A stretch of DNA of 38,845 bases from SG8-41 sp035456985 (GTDB lineage Bacteria; Pseudomonadota; Gammaproteobacteria; Burkholderiales; SG8-41): NCBI GenBank assembly GCA_035456985.1, contig DATICE010000248.1, positions 1 to 38,845 on the forward strand, read 5' to 3'. The notes beneath the pieces were generated by a model. That model had not been told where the DNA came from. It saw only the letters and a list, made by a program, of their open reading frames with translations, and searched no databases. Both the position numbers and the translations under genes were made by a program. This document shows positions 34,997-38,845 of the stretch, piece by piece (positions within the stretch are counted from its first letter, which is position 1; the number at the start of each line of letters is the position of its first letter).

Positions 34997-36322
34997 TCAT
35001 GCCGCTGCCTCTCCTATGGCCTGATCCAGGATCGCGAGCGCCTGGTCGAGGTCGCTTTCCTCGATCACGAGCGGCGGCGCGAGCACGATCACGTTGCCCT
35101 GCCCGACCTTGAACGACAGGCCGCGTGCAAGACAGCGATACATCACGTCCTCGGCCAGCGCCGCCTGCGCCAGCTCGACGCCAAGCAGCAACCCGACGCC
35201 GCGAACCTCCACTACTGCCGGCCGGCGCTGGCGCATCTGGCGAAGCCGCGTGAGCGCGTGCGCGCCGAGCCGGTTCGCACGCTCGAGCAGGCGCTCGGAT
35301 TCGATCACCTCGAGCGTAGCGAGCGCCGCGGCGCAGCCGAGGGGGGTCTTCTCGTGCGTGTAATGCCCGAGGGCGCGGTCGGCCGCCACGTCCAGCCCCT
35401 CGCGCGTGAGGAGCGCCCCCATCGGGAAGACGCCGCCGCCCAGGCCCTTACCCAGCACCACCATGTCTGGAACGATGCCGTAGCGCTCGAAGGCGAACAT
35501 CGTCCCCGTTCGGCCGAGGCAGATCGGGATCTCGTCGAGCACGAGCAGCGCGCCATGCCGGTCGCACGCCGCACGCAGCCGCTCGTAGTAGGCGCGTGGC
35601 GGCACTTGCACGTCGGTCGAGCGTACAGTCTCGACGATGACCGCGGCCACGTCCTCCTCTTTTGCCAGTACGTACTCGACGTAATCGGCGCAGCGCGCAT
35701 TGCACTCGCCGCCACAGCCGAAGTGACAACCGCGCGGAGCGCAGGGCTGAACATGTTCGGTGCCGGACAGGAGCGGCCCCACGGCGCGGCGAAAGATCGC
35801 CTCGCCGCCGACCGAGATCGCATCGAGCGAAGCGCCGTGGAACGCGTCCCACATCGACACCGTCTTGTGCCGGCCGGTGGCGATGCGCGCGAGCTTGAGC
35901 GCCATGCCGATCGCCTCGGCGCCGCCCGGTGCGAAGAGCGTCTTGCCAAGATCGCCCGGGGCGAGCGCGGCGAGCTTCGCGGCAAGCGAGACCGCATACT
36001 CGTTGGTGAAGCGGCGCGGCGAGAACGGGAGCGTGTCGAGCGCGCGCTTTACCGCCTCGATGACGCGCGGATGCCCGTGGCCGATCTGGTGCAGGCTGTT
36101 GCCGTGAAAGTCCATGATGCGCCGGCCCTCCAGGTCCTCCAGCCAGATGCCGGAGGCGGACTTGAGCGCATTGAAGCACGGTGTCGAAAGCGATTGGTGC
36201 AGGAAATGCTTCGCGTCCTCCGCGAGTAGCGAACGCGTCCGCGGCCCGAGGTTTTCCTCCTCCCAGCGCTTCCTGCGCGGCGTCAGGTTGACGTCGCCCT
36301 CGGAGGCATCGTCCTTGCTCAT
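34997..36322 (-). CDS. pbfA: Class III PLP enzyme, probable (R)-1-hydroxy-2-aminoethylphosphonate ammonia-lyase
   Basis: PbfA converts (R)-1-hydroxy-2-aminoethylphosphonate to phosphonoacetaldehyde and ammonia and is encoded with phnX in many phosphonate loci. The 441-residue protein is a class III aminotransferase-fold enzyme: substrate region FHGNSLHQIGHGHP, PLP-phosphate site APGGAEAIGMALKLAR, HGASLDAISVGGE, the PLP-ring Asp in LVLDEIPICLGRTG, and Schiff-base Lys292 in LGKGLGGG. The usual QTGFGRTG of class III transaminases is changed to PICLGRTG, consistent with a non-transaminase activity. A Cys cluster (CHFGCGGECNARC) stands out. ATG 36322 follows GGGAA. Position next to phnX supports PbfA over a plain transaminase; this is family memory plus context, not a search. 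Confidence 0.72.
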   Translation of the reverse strand: MSKDDASEGDVNLTPRRKRWEEENLGPRTRSLLAEDAKHFLHQSLSTPCFNALKSASGIWLEDLEGRRIMDFHGNSLHQIGHGHPRVIEAVKRALDTLPFSPRRFTNEYAVSLAAKLAALAPGDLGKTLFAPGGAEAIGMALKLARIATGRHKTVSMWDAFHGASLDAISVGGEAIFRRAVGPLLSGTEHVQPCAPRGCHFGCGGECNARCADYVEYVLAKEEDVAAVIVETVRSTDVQVPPRAYYERLRAACDRHGALLVLDEIPICLGRTGTMFAFERYGIVPDMVVLGKGLGGGVFPMGALLTREGLDVAADRALGHYTHEKTPLGCAAALATLEVIESERLLERANRLGAHALTRLRQMRQRRPAVVEVRGVGLLLGVELAQAALAEDVMYRCLARGLSFKVGQGNVIVLAPPLVIEESDLDQALAILDQAIGEAAA

Positions 36323-36341
36323 TTCCCGATCGCGCGCGGTA

Positions 36342-37172
36342 TCAGGGCGTTTCACCGCGCCGGATGCGCGCCTGAATATCCTCGATGCAGGGCAGGATAT
36401 CGGCAATGGTATCGACCACGTAGTGTGCGCCGCATTGCGCCATGCGCGTGTAGGCGCGCTCGCGCTTGGCTTCCTGATCCGCCTTTGCAAGCGCCCGCCA
36501 ATCGTCGAGCAACATTCCCACCTCGTTGCCGCTTACGGCGAGCCCAACAGTCCACATCCCGGCATTCAGACCTTCCTCCACGCCCGGGATGGTGTCGTCG
36601 ATCTTCACGCAGGCCTGCACCGCGCTCACGCCGAGCTTGATCACGTTCTGCAAGCACATGTAGGGATACGGGCGGCCGGCCGGCACATCGGCCGCGCAAA
36701 CCGTGGAGTCCGGCTCGTAGCCCTGGCGCTTCGCGTCCCTGAGGTTGATCTTCATCATGTCCGTGAGATACCCGGTGGTCGAACCGATCTTGATGCCGCG
36801 GGAACGCAGCGCCGCGACCGCCTCCAGCGTGCCCGGGATGAGGGTCGAGTAGGTGGAAAGGCATTCGAGCTGCAGCGGGACGAATTCGGAGAACATGGCA
36901 TTCACGTCGTTCTCGTCCGGAAGCCGCCCATGGGATTCCTGCCAGCGCCGGCGCACCGATTCGAGCTCGGTGATGCGCTGGATGTGCACGCGCTTGTGTG
37001 CCCCCATGGGCGCGCGCGCCTCCTCGACGGTGATCGGCACCTTCTTGCGCTTGAATACCTCGACGAATACCACCGCCGGCGCCATGCAGCCGAAGTCCAT
37101 GGTGGTGCCCGCCCAGTCGAGCAGCACCGCCTCGATCGGTCCACAGTAGCTGCGCCTGTAGTTGAAGTTCAT
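36342..37172 (-). CDS. phnX: Phosphonoacetaldehyde hydrolase (phosphonatase)
   Basis: PhnX splits phosphonoacetaldehyde into acetaldehyde and phosphate. The 276-residue HAD-family enzyme has the nucleophile Asp19 in LLDWAGTTMDFG and the special Schiff-base Lys60 in MGAHKRVHI, which sets phosphonatases apart from other HAD proteins. Motif II lies in IGSTTGYL and the acidic motif in KIDDTIPGVEEG. Length is typical. A GGAGAG ribosome site precedes the ATG. pbfA begins 19 bases after its stop. Confidence 0.95.
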   Translation of the reverse strand: MNFNYRRSYCGPIEAVLLDWAGTTMDFGCMAPAVVFVEVFKRKKVPITVEEARAPMGAHKRVHIQRITELESVRRRWQESHGRLPDENDVNAMFSEFVPLQLECLSTYSTLIPGTLEAVAALRSRGIKIGSTTGYLTDMMKINLRDAKRQGYEPDSTVCAADVPAGRPYPYMCLQNVIKLGVSAVQACVKIDDTIPGVEEGLNAGMWTVGLAVSGNEVGMLLDDWRALAKADQEAKRERAYTRMAQCGAHYVVDTIADILPCIEDIQARIRRGETP

Positions 37173-37241
37173 GTCGGCTCTCCGTGGATACTCCGAAATC
37201 TCGCTTTTGCCATCGGTCGTGATTTTCGCATGCCACCCCTA

Positions 37242-38501
37242 CTACTGTGCGCCATTGATCGCGTAATCAAAGATCTGGTAGCTCTTCAGCGTCGCGGCAC
37301 CGGCCTTCAACTTGTATTCGTCGCTCAGCGGCGTGCTCAGTATGAAGGGGACTTTCGCCTCGGACACCCCGCCGTGGGTGCGCAGGCGGTGCCCTTTCAG
37401 TCCCGAGAGGTCGTGGTCCTTCTCGGCGGCGCCGATGCAGACGTCCGCCGTAGCAATGACGACGACGTCGGCTTCGCGGTCGGCAGGCAGGTCGTGCAGC
37501 CGGCATGCGGTTTCCTTGTCGAGCACCGATTCCAGGCCCGCAAGCCCCTTGATCGCATCGATCACCTGCGCCGGCGTCGCTCTTCCACGGCACCAGACGC
37601 GCACGAAGCCTCCGAGCGCGCCATGGTGAGCGACGAAGGCGTCCGTGATGGGACAGATCACCGTCGTGTCGCCCTTGCCGAATTTCGCATCCAGGATGTC
37701 CTGCAGCCAGATCACGTTGGGCTCGCCCGCGGCGTTTGACTTGTCGTTCATGCCATGGTCGGCGGTCAGCGCAACGATCGCTCCGAGATCGGCCAGCCGC
37801 CCGAAGCAGTCGTCAAGTCTTTCGTAGAAGCGCCTCGCCTCGGACTCCTCCGGCGCGTACTTGTGCTGCACGTAGTCGGTCAGCGACAGGTAGAGCAGGT
37901 CCGGCCGGTCCCGTTCCAGCAGCTTGATCCCCGCCTCCAGCACGAACCAGGAGAGCTCCATCGAGTACATGCCCGGCTGCGGCATGCCCACGAGCTCGAG
38001 CACGTTCTCGATGCCGTTTTCCTTCAACGTGCAGCGGCTTGCGAACTCGGAAGAAAAGGAAACGTTCCCCTTCGAGACGTCGAGGTTCTTGCCCAGCTGC
38101 TTTCTCAGCTTGTCCTTGGCGGTGATCGAAACGACTTTCGCACCCGCGTCGGCGAACCGAGAAAGGATGGTGTCGCCGCGCAGCAGCTCGGGTCCGGTCA
38201 TGACCACGGCCTCGCCGGTTTTCGTTTCGAGGTAGTAGTTGCCGGAAATGCCGTGTCTGGAGGCTGGTGTGCCCGTGATGATCGACATGTTGTTCGGGCA
38301 GGTGAAGCTCGGCACCGTGCCCTCTGCCACGACGCTGAAGCCCTCCTTCATGAAGCGCTCGATATTGGGAATCGACCCGTTCCCGAGATACTGCCGCAGG
38401 TAGGCGGGATCGCCGCCGTCAATGCACACCACCGCCACCGGCCGCGTCGGCCAGCGGTACTTTACGCCGTTCACGTCCACCCACGCCTTTGCTGCCGGCA
38501 T
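37242..38501 (-). CDS. phnA: Phosphonoacetate hydrolase
   Basis: PhnA cleaves phosphonoacetate to acetate and phosphate and belongs to the alkaline phosphatase/phosphodiesterase superfamily with two metal ions. The 419-residue protein shows a metal Asp28 in VVCIDGGDP, the nucleophile Thr67 in PSFTCPNNMS, the LYLSLTDYVQHKYAPEE metal segment with ALTADHGMNDK after it, and the late His in RLRTHGGVSE. ATG 38501 is chosen because the family starts here, a GGAG-type ribosome site precedes it, and a promoter at 38557-38585 rules out the longer in-frame starts at 38558 and 38603. It heads the minus-strand array. Confidence 0.93.
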   Translation of the reverse strand: MPAAKAWVDVNGVKYRWPTRPVAVVCIDGGDPAYLRQYLGNGSIPNIERFMKEGFSVVAEGTVPSFTCPNNMSIITGTPASRHGISGNYYLETKTGEAVVMTGPELLRGDTILSRFADAGAKVVSITAKDKLRKQLGKNLDVSKGNVSFSSEFASRCTLKENGIENVLELVGMPQPGMYSMELSWFVLEAGIKLLERDRPDLLYLSLTDYVQHKYAPEESEARRFYERLDDCFGRLADLGAIVALTADHGMNDKSNAAGEPNVIWLQDILDAKFGKGDTTVICPITDAFVAHHGALGGFVRVWCRGRATPAQVIDAIKGLAGLESVLDKETACRLHDLPADREADVVVIATADVCIGAAEKDHDLSGLKGHRLRTHGGVSEAKVPFILSTPLSDEYKLKAGAATLKSYQIFDYAINGAQ

Positions 38502-38556
38502 CTCGCTTCGCTCCGTTCTCGGGGGGTCAGGGGTTGGTGGACAGGTCTCGATTGAC

Positions 38557-38585
38557 ATTGAATCGGCGCAATTGTAGATTGTCAA
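38557..38585 (-). promoter_or_regulatory. Sigma-70 promoter of the phnA-phnX-pbfA array
   Basis: On the minus strand a perfect TTGACA (38585-38580) is followed after 17 bases by TTCAAT (38562-38557). This gives a leader of about 50 bases before the phnA ATG and supports that start. Confidence 0.6.
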
Positions 38586-38637
38586 CGACCCCCCTCGCAG
38601 CACGACGTTCGGTCACCGGGCACCATCAAAATGCAAT

Positions 38638-38655
38638 AAAGCTGCAACAAGCTTT
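38638..38655. promoter_or_regulatory. Inverted repeat before the binding-protein gene
   Basis: AAAGCT-(6)-AGCTTT lies 26 bases before the ATG of the binding-protein gene, in an AT-rich patch. It could be an operator or leader hairpin. Confidence 0.3.
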
Positions 38656-38681
38656 CCGCCTCAATCCACAGGGAGACCCCG

Positions 38682-38845
38682 ATGAACACGCTGTTTCGCT
38701 ATGTCACCATGCTCGCCGCGTTGTTTGCCGCGGGCGCCGCGCTCGCGCAGGGCAAGACCCAGTTGCTCGTCTACACCGCGCTTGAGACCGATCAGCTCAA
38801 GGCCTACGAGCAGGGCTTCTACGCGCAGAACCCGGGCATCGAGAT
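38682..38845 (+). CDS. 2-aminoethylphosphonate ABC transporter periplasmic binding protein, N-terminal part
   Basis: The gene runs off the right edge; 54 residues are present. A signal peptide (MLAALFAAGAALA, cleaved after ALA at about residue 22) is followed by LLVYTALETDQLKAYEQGF, the opening of iron/AEP-type (PhnS2-like) binding proteins, where VYTALE followed by QLKAY is characteristic. AGGGAGAC gives a ribosome site. It is divergent from phnA, so uptake and breakdown genes share a control region. The rest of the transporter should lie just outside the window. Iron-binding homologues share the fold, but the context favours aminoethylphosphonate. Confidence 0.8.
   Translation, partial: MNTLFRYVTMLAALFAAGAALAQGKTQLLVYTALETDQLKAYEQGFYAQNPGIE

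Noticed and set aside
36323..36490. N-terminal extension of the class III PLP enzyme
   Set aside because: It would overlap phnX and adds sequence without family resemblance; ATG 36322 has a ribosome site.

Overview
The window is GC-rich, densely coded DNA from a proteobacterium, most likely a betaproteobacterium. The signs are a short (type I) QueF, the dapD/pilU/prmB neighbourhood, the ffs-dnaX-ybaB-recR order, and an acetate/monocarboxylate block with a symporter-kinase and a DUF294 protein. No phage, transposase or CRISPR array is visible. The assignment rests on gene families and gene order; no database search was run.

Positions 1-10.8 kb are mainly housekeeping. The 5' end of smc (minus) diverges from queF and dapD. 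pilU, prmB and rluB follow, with prmB and rluB overlapping tail to tail by 95 bp. Next is a two-gene insert: a TPR plus beta-barrel protein that looks like a type XI secretion (Slam, DUF560) outer-membrane translocon, and a secreted FecR-domain protein whose C-terminus resembles the small barrel domain of Slam cargo. The minus-strand unit ffs (4.5S RNA)-dnaX-ybaB-recR closes the region. dnaX carries an A9 slippery run whose -1 frame stops almost at once, as expected for a gamma-subunit product.

Positions 10.9-23.0 kb form a carbon-uptake and sensing island: AMP-forming acetyl-CoA synthetase, a small membrane protein, a CbrA-like sodium/solute-symporter histidine kinase, a single-domain receiver, a membrane sensor-like protein fused to a DnaQ-type 3'-5' exonuclease, a CBS/DUF294 nucleotidyltransferase, an OmpR-type regulator, and a two-subunit (DUF4212 plus large) monocarboxylate symporter. 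The symporter carries an EF-hand-like calcium loop and is followed by a strong terminator. The exonuclease-sensor fusion and the nucleotidyltransferase overlap by 20 bp and look like an uncharacterised signalling pair.

Positions 23.0-25.2 kb hold a small lipoprotein, a protein of unknown function, two small membrane proteins and tRNA-Ser(GGA). The last 19 bases of the tRNA gene are repeated 201 bp downstream. The DNA between the copies consists largely of four potential stem-loops.

Positions 25.2-38.8 kb are a catabolic region of two convergent arrays meeting with a 3-nt gap. The plus array encodes a glutamine-synthetase-like ligase, an iron-type alcohol dehydrogenase, a PuuD-like class I amidotransferase, an aldehyde dehydrogenase and a Nudix hydrolase, all overlapping. 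This enzyme set recalls gamma-glutamylated amine degradation. The minus array encodes phosphonoacetate hydrolase (phnA), phosphonoacetaldehyde hydrolase (phnX), a class III PLP enzyme that is probably the hydroxy-aminoethylphosphonate ammonia-lyase PbfA, a DMT permease, a sarcosine/dimethylglycine-dehydrogenase-like flavoprotein and a D-2-hydroxyacid dehydrogenase. A divergent periplasmic binding protein for 2-aminoethylphosphonate starts at the right edge. Together they suggest uptake and breakdown of aminoethylphosphonate and perhaps N-modified derivatives; the link to the gamma-glutamyl-type array is inference.
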